A DNA stretch of 64,000 nt from Actinomadura flavalba DSM 45200 (lineage in GTDB: Bacteria; Actinomycetota; Actinomycetes; Streptosporangiales; Streptosporangiaceae), in contig NZ_KB894098.1 in NCBI RefSeq assembly GCF_000374305.1, positions 186,001 through 250,000 on the forward strand. Reading direction: 5' to 3'. Below are positions 16,769 to 25,898 of this stretch, in pieces. Each line of letters begins with the position of its first letter. The stretch's first letter is position 1. A program made the position numbers and the translations under genes. The notes under the pieces are model-generated. The model made no database searches and was not told the DNA's origin. It saw only the letters and a program-made list of their open reading frames with translations.

Positions 16769-19459
16769 CTAGTGGGCGGCCTCCTGCCAGGTGCGGCCGG
16801 TGCCCATGGAGACCTCCAGGGGCGCCTTGAGGTCGTAGGCGCCGGCCATCTGGGCGCGGACCAGGTCGCTGAGGGCGTCGTGTTCGCCGGGCGCGACCTC
16901 CAGGACGAGTTCGTCGTGGACCTGCAAGAGGATGCGGGACTCCAGGGACCGGTCGCGCAGGGCCTGGTCGACGCGGAGGCTGGCGACCTTGACGATGTCG
17001 GCGGCCGATCCCTGGATGGGGGCGTTGAGGGCCATGCGCTCGGCCATCTCGCGGCGCTGCCGGTTGTCGGAGTTGAGGTCGGGGAGGTAGCGGCGGCGGC
17101 CGAGGATGGTCTCGGTGTAGCCGTCCTGGCGGGCGCGCGCGACGACGTCCTGGAGGTAGTCGCGGACGCCGCCGAACTGCTGGAAGTACTCCTCCATGAG
17201 GCCGCGGGCCTCCTCGGCGGAGATGCGGAGCTGCTGCGACAGCCCGTACGCCGACAGGCCGTAGGCCAGGCCGTAGTTCATCGCCTTGATGCGGGCGCGC
17301 AGCTCTGAGTCGATCTCCTCGGGGGGCAGGTCGAACACCCGCGCCGCGGTGATCGTGTGGAAGTCGGCGCCGGTGCCGAACGCCTCCAGCAGCGCCTCGT
17401 CGCCGGACAGGTGCGCCATGATGCGCAGCTCGATCTGGCTGTAGTCGGCGGTGAGCAGGGTGTCGTAGCCGCCGCCGACGACGAACGCCTCGCGGATCTG
17501 CCGGCCCTCGGCCGTGCGGATCGGGATGTTCTGGAGGTTGGGGTCGGTGGAGGACAGGCGCCCCGTCGCCGCGACCATCTGGTTGAACGTGGTGTGGATG
17601 CGCCCGGCGTCGTCGGCCATCGGGATGAGCGAGTCGACGATGGACTTGAGCTTGGCGACCTCGCGCCACCGCAGGATGTGCTCCAGGACGGGGTGGCCGT
17701 CCTTGGCGAGCAGGTTCGTCAGCGCCTCGGAGTCGGTGGTGTAGCCCGTCTTGGTGCGCTTGGTCTTGGGCAGGCCCAGCTCGTCGAACAGGACCTGCTG
17801 CACCTGCTTGGGCGACCCCAGGTTGAACTCGCGGCCGACGGCCTCGTGGGCGCGCTGCTCCATCTCCTTGACCTGGCCGCCGAGCGTCGCCGACAGGCCC
17901 GCCAGGTGGTCGGCGTCGACGGCGATGCCGGCCCGCTCCATGCCCGCCAGGACGCCGACGAGCGGCAGCTCCACCTCGTGCAGCAGCCGCGTCGCGCCGC
18001 GCCGTTCCAGGTCGCGGTCGAGGACGTCGGCCAGCTCACCGACGGCGCGGGCGCGGACGGCCAGGTCGAGCGCGGCCTCCTCCTCGCCGGAGCCGTCCAG
18101 CGTGAGCTGCCCGGAGGTGTCGCCGTCGTCGCGCAGCTCGCGGTGCAGGTAGCGCAGGGCCAGGTCGGCGAGGTCGAACGTGCGCTGCCCGGGCAGCGCC
18201 AGGTAGGCGGCCAGCGCCGTGTCGCTGGTGAGCCCCTCGATCTCCAGGCCGCGCGCCGCCAGCGCCAGCATCGGCCCCTTGGCCTCGTGCATCGCCTTGG
18301 GGCGGGACGCGTCGGCCAGCCACGCCGCCAGCGCCCGCTCGTCGTCGGCGATCAGCTCGGCCGGGTCGAGGTGGACGGCCGCGCCCGCCGCCGACGCCAG
18401 CGCGACGCCGGTCAGCTCGCCGGTGCCGCGCCCCCACGTGCCCGTCACCGCGACGCCCGTGCGGCCCGCGGCGGTGTTCTCCTCCAGCCAGGACGCCAGC
18501 GCCCCCGGCTCCAGCGCCTGGAGGTCGACGTCGAAGCCCTCGTCGGCCTCGGGCTCGACCGCCGACAGCGACGCGTAGAGCCGTTCGCGCAGCACCCGGA
18601 ACTGGAGCGAGTCGAACAGGGTGTGGATCTCCTCGCGCTCCCACTGGCCCATCTTCAGCTCGGCGGGGGCGGCCTCCAGCGCGACGTCGCAGTCGAGCTT
18701 GTTGATCTGCTGGTTGCGCAGCACCGACGCCAGGTGCTCGCGCAGGTTGTCGCCCGCCTTGCCCTTGATCTCGTCGACGTGGGCGACGAGGGCGTCCAGG
18801 TCGCCGTACTTGGTGAGCCACTTGGCGGCCGTCTTCGGGCCGACGCCGGGCACGCCGGGCAGGTTGTCGCTGCTCTCCCCCACCAGCGCGGCCAGTTCGC
18901 GGTACCGCTCGGGCGGCACCCCGTACTTGGTCTCGACGGCGGCCGGGTCCATCCGGGCCAGCTCCGACACGCCCCGGATCGGGTACAGGATCGTGACCGA
19001 CTCGTCGACGAGCTGGAACGCGTCGCGGTCGCCGGTGACGACCAGCGTGTCCATTCCGGCGGCGGTCGCCTGCACCGACAGCGTCGCGATGATGTCGTCG
19101 GCCTCGAACCCCGCCACCGACAGGCGCGGGATGCGCAGCGCGTCCAGCACCTCGAAGATCAGCGAGACCTGGCTGCGGAACTCGTCGGGCGTCTTCTGCC
19201 GGCCCGCCTTGTACTCGACGTACGCCTCGTGCCGGAACGTCGGCTCGGACCGGTCGAACGCCACCGCGATGTGGGTGGGCTGCTCGTCGCGCAGGACGTT
19301 GATGAGCATCGAGGTGAAGCCGTACACCGCGTTGGTGGGCTGGCCGTCGGTCGTCGCGAAGTTCTCCACCGGGAGCGCGAAGAACGCCCGGTAGGCGAGG
19401 GAGTGCCCGTCCAGGAGGAGGAGTCTCGGCTTGTCAGGGGTCGGTGCTGTCGTGGCCAC
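16769..19459 (-). CDS. polA: DNA polymerase I
   Basis: 896 residues. The N-terminal 5'-3' nuclease (about 10-300; LLLDGHSLAYRAFFALP, VVTGDRDAFQLV, GVPGVGPKTAAKWL) and the C-terminal family A polymerase are intact: motif A TADYSQIELRIMAHLS, O-helix KAMNYGLAYGLSAYGLS and motif C LLQVHDELVLEV. The central 3'-5' exonuclease fold has lost the first metal motif (VAVTGTWGRG where DxExT is expected), so proofreading is probably absent, as in Thermus and mycobacterial enzymes. The GTG start at 19457-19459 lies 6 nt after TAGAGT (19466-19471 on the minus strand), which suggests a leaderless mRNA. Confidence 0.97.
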   Translation of the reverse strand: MATTAPTPDKPRLLLLDGHSLAYRAFFALPVENFATTDGQPTNAVYGFTSMLINVLRDEQPTHIAVAFDRSEPTFRHEAYVEYKAGRQKTPDEFRSQVSLIFEVLDALRIPRLSVAGFEADDIIATLSVQATAAGMDTLVVTGDRDAFQLVDESVTILYPIRGVSELARMDPAAVETKYGVPPERYRELAALVGESSDNLPGVPGVGPKTAAKWLTKYGDLDALVAHVDEIKGKAGDNLREHLASVLRNQQINKLDCDVALEAAPAELKMGQWEREEIHTLFDSLQFRVLRERLYASLSAVEPEADEGFDVDLQALEPGALASWLEENTAAGRTGVAVTGTWGRGTGELTGVALASAAGAAVHLDPAELIADDERALAAWLADASRPKAMHEAKGPMLALAARGLEIEGLTSDTALAAYLALPGQRTFDLADLALRYLHRELRDDGDTSGQLTLDGSGEEEAALDLAVRARAVGELADVLDRDLERRGATRLLHEVELPLVGVLAGMERAGIAVDADHLAGLSATLGGQVKEMEQRAHEAVGREFNLGSPKQVQQVLFDELGLPKTKRTKTGYTTDSEALTNLLAKDGHPVLEHILRWREVAKLKSIVDSLIPMADDAGRIHTTFNQMVAATGRLSSTDPNLQNIPIRTAEGRQIREAFVVGGGYDTLLTADYSQIELRIMAHLSGDEALLEAFGTGADFHTITAARVFDLPPEEIDSELRARIKAMNYGLAYGLSAYGLSQQLRISAEEARGLMEEYFQQFGGVRDYLQDVVARARQDGYTETILGRRRYLPDLNSDNRQRREMAERMALNAPIQGSAADIVKVASLRVDQALRDRSLESRILLQVHDELVLEVAPGEHDALSDLVRAQMAGAYDLKAPLEVSMGTGRTWQEAAH

Positions 19460-19465
19460 ACCAGG

Positions 19466-19471
19466 ACTCTA
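19466..19471 (-). promoter_or_regulatory. -10 box for leaderless polA transcript
   Basis: TAGAGT on the minus strand fits TANNNT and is 6 nt from the GTG of polA; no ribosome site lies between. Confidence 0.4.
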
Positions 19472-19552
19472 GTCTGCGCGTACGACAGTTCGAGGGACGT
19501 CGCGCGACCCGGACCGCGCCGACGCTGCCCGCACGGCGAAAGAGGCACGGCG

Positions 19553-19984
19553 ATGACCGACGACCGCGTGGAACGCTCCGGCGACCTGCCGGGTTTCTTC
19601 CCCGGCGACCCGCAGGGCGACCTCGGCACCACGATGGGGATCGAGCTGCTCGAAGCGTCCCCCGAACGCGTGGTCGGGCGCATGCCCGTCAAGGGCAACA
19701 CCCAGCCCTACGGTCTGCTGCACGGCGGCGCGTCCTGCGTGCTGGCCGAATCGCTCGGCTCCATCGGCTCGGCGCTGCACGCCGGAGAGGGCCGCATCGC
19801 CGTCGGCGTCGAGATCAACGCCACCCACCACCGCGCCGCGACCCGGGGCCACGTCACCGGCGTCGCCACCCGCGTGCACGGCGGACGCACCCTCGCCACC
19901 TACGACATCGTCATCACCGACGAACGCGACCGCCGCGTCTGCACCGCCCGCCTGACCTGCATGCTCCGCGACGCCCCGAACTGA
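19553..19984 (+). CDS. Hotdog-fold thioesterase (PaaI / 4-hydroxybenzoyl-CoA thioesterase type)
   Basis: 143 residues from ATG at 19553 with AGAGG upstream. It carries the family signature PYGLLHGGASCVLAESLGS (residues 49-67), with the HGG turn and the general-base position in the following helix, then VGVEINATHHRAA. Such enzymes hydrolyse acyl- or aryl-CoA thioesters, often as a clean-up activity. It is divergent from polA (93 bp apart), and PaaI-like genes beside polA are a recurring actinobacterial arrangement. No membrane or signal segment. Confidence 0.9.
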   Translation: MTDDRVERSGDLPGFFPGDPQGDLGTTMGIELLEASPERVVGRMPVKGNTQPYGLLHGGASCVLAESLGSIGSALHAGEGRIAVGVEINATHHRAATRGHVTGVATRVHGGRTLATYDIVITDERDRRVCTARLTCMLRDAPN

Positions 19985-20065
19985 CCGGCACGCCGATGTG
20001 GCGAACGTCCGGCCCGTCATCCTTTGCGGTGGAGTGCCCACGGTCGCTACCGTGGATCAGAGCGG

Positions 20066-20134
20066 CCCGGGATCACCGAGTAGACAACGTGCGCGTCCGG
20101 AGACGGGCCGCGCGGCCCCAAAGGTGATCCCGGG
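20066..20134. other. Nested inverted repeat in intergenic spacer
   Basis: CCCGGGATCACC (20066-20077) and its exact complement GGTGATCCCGGG (20123-20134) flank 45 bp that hold a second perfect palindrome, GGGCCGCGCGGCCC (20105-20118). It follows the thioesterase stop and precedes the lipoprotein. It could be a terminator, a regulatory RNA fold or a very small mobile relic. Confidence 0.55.
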
Positions 20135-20185
20135 CGTTCGCTTCCCCCCTCGCGCCCGCGCCGCCGGGCCTCTACCGTTCCGGTC

Positions 20186-20731
20186 ATGCCCGAGCGAATC
20201 GCCCCGGTCCTGGCCGCCCTCGCACTCGCCTTGACGGGCTGCTCCGGCGACCCGGGCGGCACGCGCGACGCGGCGCCCACCTACCCGCTCGCGGCCCGCA
20301 CCGTCCGCCCCGGCGAGAGCGCCGTCCGCGCCGCGCCCGTCACCGGCGGCGAGCTGCGCTTCCAGGTCATCGGGCTCACCGCCGGGCTCACCACCCTCGC
20401 CGGGAGCCACGCCGACCGCGCCCCGCGCGGACGCTACGTCCGCGTCCGCCTCGTCGTCGAGAACACCGGACGCACCGGCCAGCGCCTCGACGTCCGCGCC
20501 CAGCGCCTCCGCACCGCCGACGGCGCCGCGCACGCCCGCGACCTCCAGGCCACCCTCATCAAGCGCCAGCCCGCCGACACCCTCGACCTCGGCGCGGGGA
20601 TGCGCACCGAGATGGACCTGTGGTTCGACATCCCCGCCGCCACGCAGCCGGCCGCGCTGCGGCTCGTCGGCACCGCGCCCCTCGGCGCGGTCACGGCCGA
20701 GGCACCGCCCGTCGAGGTCCCGCTGCGCTGA
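20186..20731 (+). CDS. DUF4352-like lipoprotein
   Basis: 181 residues. The N-terminus is a short lipoprotein signal with lipobox LTGC (Cys at about residue 19), so Lgt elsewhere in this window would be the modifying enzyme. The mature part (GELRFQVIGLTAG...YVRVRLVVENTGRTGQRLDVRAQRL) has the beta-sandwich pattern of DUF4352/telokin-like extracellular domains. TACCGT at 20173-20178 stands 7 nt before the ATG, so the mRNA may be leaderless. It converges on livF across a strong bidirectional terminator. Role unknown. Confidence 0.8.
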   Translation: MPERIAPVLAALALALTGCSGDPGGTRDAAPTYPLAARTVRPGESAVRAAPVTGGELRFQVIGLTAGLTTLAGSHADRAPRGRYVRVRLVVENTGRTGQRLDVRAQRLRTADGAAHARDLQATLIKRQPADTLDLGAGMRTEMDLWFDIPAATQPAALRLVGTAPLGAVTAEAPPVEVPLR

Positions 20732-20752
20732 CCGTCCGGGAAACGACGAGCG

Positions 20753-20784
20753 GGGCGGGACGGGCCGCAGCCCGTCCCGCCCCG
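20753..20784. terminator. Bidirectional terminator hairpin
   Basis: GGGGCGGGACGGGC (20753-20766) and GCCCGTCCCGCCCC (20771-20784) form a perfect 14-bp stem with a CGCA loop between the convergent lipoprotein and livF genes. Confidence 0.85.
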
Positions 20785-20795
20785 CCGCCCCGCGC

Positions 20796-21617
20796 TCAGG
20801 ACGGGGAGTCCCCCTCCGCCGGGCCGTCCGGCGGCGGGCCGCCGTCCGCCCGCGTCACGTCCGGAGCCGCCGCGGCCTTCTCCGCCGCGACCTGGTCCTC
20901 CACCGTCATGTCGGCGCCCGAGCCCAGATAGGCCGCCCGCACCTGCGGGTCGTCCAGCAGCTCCGCGGCCGGGGCCGACTTCACGATCCGGCCCGTCTCC
21001 AGCACGTACGCCCGATGCGCGATCGACAGCGCCTGCGCCGCGTTCTGCTCCACGAGCAGCACCGTCGTGCCCCGCCGGTTGATCTCCACGATGATCGAGA
21101 AGATCTGCTGCACCAGTTTGGGCGCCAGGCCCATCGACGGCTCGTCCAGCAGCAGCACCTTCGGCTTGGCCATCAGGGCGCGCCCGATCGCGAGCATCTG
21201 CTGCTCGCCGCCGGACATCGTGCCGCCCATCTGGTTCTTGCGCTCGGCCAGCCGCGGGAACAGCTCGTAGACCTCGGCCAGTTCCTTCTCGGCACTGCCC
21301 TTGCGCGCGTACGAGCCCATGTGCAGGTTGTCGGCCACCGTCATGCCCGGGAACACGCCCCGGCCCTCCGGCGACTGCCCGATCCCGGCCAGGACCCGCC
21401 GGTGACCCGGCATCTTGCTGATGTCCGCGCCGTCGAACACGATCCGGCCCCGCGTCAGCGGACGCAGCCCGGAGATCGTCTTCAGCGTCGTCGTCTTGCC
21501 CGCGCCGTTCGCGCCGATGAGCGTGACGATCTCGCCCTGCTCGACCTCGATCGAGAGGCCCTTGATCGCCGCGATCTTGCCATAGTGGACATGGATGTCC
21601 TCGACCTCAAGAAGCAT
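20796..21617 (-). CDS. livF: Branched-chain amino acid ABC transporter ATPase LivF
   Basis: 273 residues, about 35 longer than the usual LivF because of a Pro/Asp-rich C-terminal tail. Walker A is GANGAGKTT (about 34-42), signature MSGGEQQMLAIGRALM, Walker B VLLLDEPSMGLAP, and the switch His is replaced by VLLVEQN, normal for this subfamily. It is the last gene of livJ-H-M-G-F and overlaps livG by 11 bp. With LivG it powers uptake of leucine/isoleucine/valine or related hydrophobic substrates. Confidence 0.95.
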   Translation of the reverse strand: MLLEVEDIHVHYGKIAAIKGLSIEVEQGEIVTLIGANGAGKTTTLKTISGLRPLTRGRIVFDGADISKMPGHRRVLAGIGQSPEGRGVFPGMTVADNLHMGSYARKGSAEKELAEVYELFPRLAERKNQMGGTMSGGEQQMLAIGRALMAKPKVLLLDEPSMGLAPKLVQQIFSIIVEINRRGTTVLLVEQNAAQALSIAHRAYVLETGRIVKSAPAAELLDDPQVRAAYLGSGADMTVEDQVAAEKAAAAPDVTRADGGPPPDGPAEGDSPS

Positions 21618-22431
21618 CGGCGGGAGCCCCCAAGTACGCCTCGATGACCCGCGGGTCGTTCTGGATCTCCACCGGCAGCCCCTCGGCGATCTTCTGGCCG
21701 AAGTCCAGCACGGCGAGCCGGTCGCTGATGCCCATCACCAGGCTCATGTCGTGCTCGATGAGCAGCACCGTGCGGCCCGAGTCGCGGATCTTGCGGATCA
21801 GCTCCTGCAACGCGACCTTCTCCGCCGGGTTCATCCCCGCCGCGGGCTCGTCCAGCAGCAGCAGCTTGGGGTCCGTCGCCAGCGCCCGCGCGATCTCCAG
21901 ACGCCGCTGGTCACCGTACGGCAGGTTCTTCGCCGACTCCTCCGCCCGGTGCGCCACCCCGACGAACTCCAGCAGCTCGGCCGCCTTCGCCCGCCCGGCG
22001 CGCTCCTCGCGGCGGTGCCACGGCAGCCCCAGCGCGGCACCGGCCAGACCCGTCCGGTGGTGCGCGTCCGCGCCCACCATCACGTTCTCCACGGCCGTCA
22101 TGTTGTGGAACAGCCGCACGTTCTGGAACGTGCGCGCCACCCCGCGCTTGGTCACCTGGTACCGCTTCACGCCGTCCAGCCGGCGGCCGTCGAACAGCAC
22201 CTGGCCCTCCGTGGGCCGGTACACGCCGGTGACGACGTTGAACACCGTCGTCTTCCCCGCGCCGTTCGGGCCGATCAACGCGAAGATCTCGCCCTCGCGC
22301 ACGTCCAGCCGGACCTTGTTGATCGCGACCACGCCGCCGAACCGCATGACGACGTCACGCAGCTCCAGCAACGGCTCCTGCTTCGGCGAACCGGCACCGG
22401 ACACCGGCGTCGCCTCCCGTTCCGCGCTCAC
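21607..22431 (-). CDS. livG: Branched-chain amino acid ABC transporter ATPase LivG
   Basis: 274 residues. Walker A GPNGAGKTT, the LivG-type signature NLPYGDQRRLEIARAL, Walker B LLLLDEPAAGMNP and switch LLIEHDMSLVM are all present. The ATG overlaps the stop of livM by 4 bp and its own end overlaps livF by 11 bp, so translation is coupled through the operon. Confidence 0.96.
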   Translation of the reverse strand: MSAEREATPVSGAGSPKQEPLLELRDVVMRFGGVVAINKVRLDVREGEIFALIGPNGAGKTTVFNVVTGVYRPTEGQVLFDGRRLDGVKRYQVTKRGVARTFQNVRLFHNMTAVENVMVGADAHHRTGLAGAALGLPWHRREERAGRAKAAELLEFVGVAHRAEESAKNLPYGDQRRLEIARALATDPKLLLLDEPAAGMNPAEKVALQELIRKIRDSGRTVLLIEHDMSLVMGISDRLAVLDFGQKIAEGLPVEIQNDPRVIEAYLGAPADAS

Positions 22432-23627
22432 TTGGCCACCTCCGGCTTCACGTCGTGCGGGTCGGCCGTCGGGGTCGCCACCTCGGCGCCCATACTGCCC
22501 ATCCCGCCGGTGCCCTCCGCCAGCTCCGCCTTGCGGCGCCGCGACGGCAGCAGGCCCTCGGGCCGCAGCGCCATCATCAGCACCAGCGCGAACCCGAAGA
22601 ACAGCACCCGGTAGTCCTGCAGCTCACGGAACCGCTCCGGCAGCCACGCCACCAGGAACGCCCCCAGCATCACGCCCGGCATGTTCCCCGAACCGCCCAG
22701 CACCACCGCCGCCAGCAGGATCGCCGACACGATGAACGGGAAGTTCGCCGGAATGATCGACGTGGCCTGCGAGCCGTACACCACGCCCGCCACCCCGCCG
22801 ATCGACGCGCCGATCGCGAACGCCGCCAGCTTGAACTTGAACGTCGGGACGCCCATCAGCTCCGCCGCGTCCTCGTCCTCGCGCACCGCCATCCACGCCC
22901 GGCCGACGCGGGAGTTGTTCAGCCGGTTCACGAACACGATCGCCACCACGATCGCCGCGAGCATCAGGTAGTAGTACGGCCGCATGTCCAGCGCGCCGTA
23001 GGTGAACGGCGTCAGGTCGCCGAGACCGAGGAACGTGAACGGCTGCACGTCCGGGATCGTCCACTCCGACAGCGACGGAGGGTGCGGAATGCCCGAGATG
23101 CCGTTCGGGCCGCCGATCGCGTCGGTGTTCCGCGCCGTGATCCGGATGATCTCACCGAACCCCAGCGTCACGATCGCCAGATAGTCGCCCCGCAGCCGCA
23201 GCGTCGGCGCCCCCAGGATCACCCCCGAGATCGCCGCGATCACGACGCCGACGACCAGGATCTCCCAGAAGTTCCAGCCCAGGTTCTTCCCCAGGATCGC
23301 CATCGTGTAGCCGCCGATCGCGAAGAACGCGACATAGCCCAGGTCGAGCAGGCCCGCCTGCCCCACCACCACGTTCAGGCCCAGCGCCAGCAGGATGTAC
23401 CCGCCGATCGGGAAGAACAGCAGCGTCGACCAGTCGCTCTCCGGCGACATGAAGTTGCCGATGAAGTCCGCCGGCAGGATCACCGCGAACACGATCAGGG
23501 CCAGATACACCGACCAGCGCACCGGATTGGACGCACCCGCCCAGCCGTCGCGCACCCGGTCGGGCATCGCCCTGAGATTACGGACGCCGGACACGCGTCC
23601 CCCCTCACTCGCCTTCGCGCCGGTCAT
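22428..23627 (-). CDS. livM: Branched-chain amino acid ABC transporter permease LivM
   Basis: 399 residues with about 9-10 membrane helices. The typical LivM segments GLNVVVGQAGLLDLGYVAFFAIGGY and LRLRGDYLAIVTLGFGEIIR are present (shown here only to mark the family). The C-terminal 35 residues are a charged cytoplasmic tail. The ATG at 23625-23627 overlaps the livH stop by 4 bp (ATGA). It pairs with LivH to form the membrane channel. Confidence 0.95.
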   Translation of the reverse strand: MTGAKASEGGRVSGVRNLRAMPDRVRDGWAGASNPVRWSVYLALIVFAVILPADFIGNFMSPESDWSTLLFFPIGGYILLALGLNVVVGQAGLLDLGYVAFFAIGGYTMAILGKNLGWNFWEILVVGVVIAAISGVILGAPTLRLRGDYLAIVTLGFGEIIRITARNTDAIGGPNGISGIPHPPSLSEWTIPDVQPFTFLGLGDLTPFTYGALDMRPYYYLMLAAIVVAIVFVNRLNNSRVGRAWMAVREDEDAAELMGVPTFKFKLAAFAIGASIGGVAGVVYGSQATSIIPANFPFIVSAILLAAVVLGGSGNMPGVMLGAFLVAWLPERFRELQDYRVLFFGFALVLMMALRPEGLLPSRRRKAELAEGTGGMGSMGAEVATPTADPHDVKPEVAK

Positions 23628-24610
23628 GCGCGCGCCCTCTGCAGAGACTCGCCGAGAATGCCGGTCGGACGGAACATCAGCACCAGGACCAGGATCGTGA
23701 ACGCGACCACGTCACGCCACTCCGCCCCGAAGATCGACGAACCGTACATCTCCAGCAACCCCAACGTCAGACCGCCCACCAGCGCACCGCGCAGGTTGCC
23801 GATACCGCCGAGGACCGCCGCGGTGAACGCCTTGATCCCGAGCAGGAAGCCCACCATGTACTGGGTCTCCTCGAACCGCATCATGTACAGCGCCGCCGCC
23901 ACACCGGCCATCGCGCCACCCAGCGCGAACGTCACCGTCACCACGCGGTCGATGTTGACGCCCATCAGGACCGCCGTCTCGGGGTCCTGGGACGTCGACC
24001 GGATACCGCGGCCCAGCCGCGTCCGGCTCACGAACTGGTCCAGCGCGACCATCATCAGGATCGCGCCGACGAAGATGATGATCTTGTCGCTGCGCAGCCC
24101 CATGTCGCTGATGTCCAGCCCGAACAGCGACCGGATCGCCACCGGATCGGCGAAGTCGTTCGACTGCACCGGCAGCCTGCCGCCCTCCTTCGGACGGTCG
24201 AACAGCACCGGGATCACCACGAGCGCGAAGAACTGCTGCAAGAACAGCGACGCGCCGATCGCCGAGATGAGCGCCGCCAGCCGCGACGCCCCCTTCTTGC
24301 GCAGCGGCCGGTACGCCACCAGCTCCAGCAGCACCGCCGCGCCACCGGACGCGGCACCCGCCACCACCGCCAGCAGCAGCATCAGCCCGATCAGCGGCAG
24401 CGTCCCCAGCGGGGACGAGATGCCGAGCACCTCCAGGGCGCCGACCACCGCGAAGGTGCCGATCATGAAAATCTCGGAATGCGCGAAGTTGATCAGCCGC
24501 AGCACGCCGTAGACCATCGTGTAGCCCAGGGCGACGAGCGCGTAGATCGCGCCCAGGGACAGGCCGTCGATCGTGGACGGCCAGAACTGATCAATGAAGT
24601 TACTGAGCAC
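23624..24610 (-). CDS. livH: Branched-chain amino acid ABC transporter permease LivH
   Basis: 328 residues, about 8 membrane helices. Family hallmarks: GLSLGAIYALVALGYTMVYG, LRLINFAHSEIFMIG and the loop GIRSTSQDPETAVLMGVNID. It follows the binding-protein gene across a 94-bp spacer with a strong hairpin, and overlaps livM by 4 bp. Confidence 0.96.
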   Translation of the reverse strand: MLSNFIDQFWPSTIDGLSLGAIYALVALGYTMVYGVLRLINFAHSEIFMIGTFAVVGALEVLGISSPLGTLPLIGLMLLLAVVAGAASGGAAVLLELVAYRPLRKKGASRLAALISAIGASLFLQQFFALVVIPVLFDRPKEGGRLPVQSNDFADPVAIRSLFGLDISDMGLRSDKIIIFVGAILMMVALDQFVSRTRLGRGIRSTSQDPETAVLMGVNIDRVVTVTFALGGAMAGVAAALYMMRFEETQYMVGFLLGIKAFTAAVLGGIGNLRGALVGGLTLGLLEMYGSSIFGAEWRDVVAFTILVLVLMFRPTGILGESLQRARA

Positions 24611-24631
24611 TATGAGGTCGCCTTCGTCGAA

Positions 24632-24660
24632 GGGCGGGAGCGCGGTCGGCGCTCCCGCCC
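24632..24660 (-). terminator. Intra-operon hairpin between livJ and livH
   Basis: GGGCGGGAGCGC (24632-24643) and GCGCTCCCGCCC (24649-24660) make a perfect 12-bp stem with a 5-nt loop. It has no T-run and lies inside the operon. It probably acts as a partial terminator or 3' RNA stabiliser, keeping the binding protein more abundant than the permeases, a pattern well known for ABC operons. Confidence 0.65.
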
Positions 24661-24704
24661 CTGCGCGTCAAAGAGTCCGTACGCCGCGGAGGGCGGACGA
24701 GCCC

Positions 24705-25898
24705 TTAGCCGAGCTTGGCCGTGTTCGCGTCGCCCAGCAGCGGCAGCGTCTGGCCCTTGACCTCGTAGACGTAGATCGCGCTGCTCGCCGGGTCGCCCTC
24801 GGGCGTGAACTTGATCTCCTTCGAGACACCCGGGACCGCCACCGTGGACAGGAACTTGTTGATGTCCTCGGCCTTGGTGTTACCGGCCTTGACGGCCTCG
24901 ATGAACGCCGTCGCCGCGTCGTAGCCCTCGGCCGCGTAGATCGCCGCGTCGGAGTTGTACTTCTTCTTGTACGCGTCGGCGAACTTCTTCGACGCCGCGC
25001 TCGCCTTGCCCGTCGGGTCGATCAGGCACGGGCAGCCCACGACCGAGCCCTCGGCGTTGCTGCCGCCGGCACCCGCCGCCAGGCCCTTGTCCAGCGAACC
25101 GTCACCGGACAGGAAGCGCGCCTTCACGCCCGCCTCGCGGAGCTGCTTGATCAGCTTGCCGCCCGCGGCGTAGTAGCCGCCGAAGAAGATGGCGTCCGGG
25201 CCGAACGACTTCGCCTGGTTCACCGTCGCCGAGTAGTCCGACGCCTCGGGGTCGATCGCGCCGACCTGCGTCGTCGCGCCCTTGCCCTTGACGGTCGTCT
25301 CCACCGTCGTGCCCAGCGGCTTGCCGTACTCGGAGTTGTCGTGGATGACGAAGACCTTCTTCGCCGACAGCCCGCTCGTGATGAAGGTGCCGACACCGGC
25401 GCCCTGGATGTCGTCGTTGCCGACGATGCGGTGGAAGAACTTCCAGCCGTTCTTGGTGAGGGCGGCGTTCGTCGCCGACGGGGACACCGCCGGGATCTTG
25501 CCCTCCTCCAGCACCGGCCCGACCTGCTGCGTCTCACCGGAGAACGCCGGGCCGATCAGGCCGACGATCTTGTCCTTGGTGATCGCGGACTTCGCCAGCG
25601 GCACGGCCTGCTCGCCCTTGCCCTGGCTGTCGTAGTCCTTGATGTTGATCTTGACCTTGGGGTTGGTGGCGTTGTACTCCTCGAACGCCAGCTTCGCGCC
25701 CCGGTTCGGCGGGATCACGATGCCCGAGTTCTCACCGGTCAGGTCGCCCATGAAGCCGATGGTGACGGAGTCGCCGTCACCCGAGCCGCCGTCCGAGTCG
25801 CCGCCACAGGCCGCCGCACTGACCGCGAGAACCGCGCTCAGAGCGATGGCGCCCGTCGCCCGCATGATGTTGCGCCGCAAGGTGGTCAACCTTTCCAT
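24705..25898 (-). CDS. livJ: Branched-chain amino acid ABC transporter substrate-binding lipoprotein
   Basis: About 397 residues from the ATG at 25898 (ATG at 25865 is an alternative). The signal peptide ends in lipobox SAAAC, followed by an Asp/Gly/Ser-rich spacer and a type I periplasmic-binding fold (Peripla_BP_6): VTIGFMGDLTGENSGIVIP at the start, VIHDNSEYGK in the middle, IYAAEGYDAATAFIEAV near the end. It delivers the amino acid to LivHM. The upstream 280 bp to the response-regulator gene hold the promoter; I could not assign it firmly. Confidence 0.94.
   Translation of the reverse strand: MERLTTLRRNIMRATGAIALSAVLAVSAAACGGDSDGGSGDGDSVTIGFMGDLTGENSGIVIPPNRGAKLAFEEYNATNPKVKINIKDYDSQGKGEQAVPLAKSAITKDKIVGLIGPAFSGETQQVGPVLEEGKIPAVSPSATNAALTKNGWKFFHRIVGNDDIQGAGVGTFITSGLSAKKVFVIHDNSEYGKPLGTTVETTVKGKGATTQVGAIDPEASDYSATVNQAKSFGPDAIFFGGYYAAGGKLIKQLREAGVKARFLSGDGSLDKGLAAGAGGSNAEGSVVGCPCLIDPTGKASAASKKFADAYKKKYNSDAAIYAAEGYDAATAFIEAVKAGNTKAEDINKFLSTVAVPGVSKEIKFTPEGDPASSAIYVYEVKGQTLPLLGDANTAKLG

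Noticed and set aside
17357..19552. Long + strand frame opposite polA running into the thioesterase
   Set aside because: Only the part from the ATG at 19553 is a real gene; the rest is antisense to polA.
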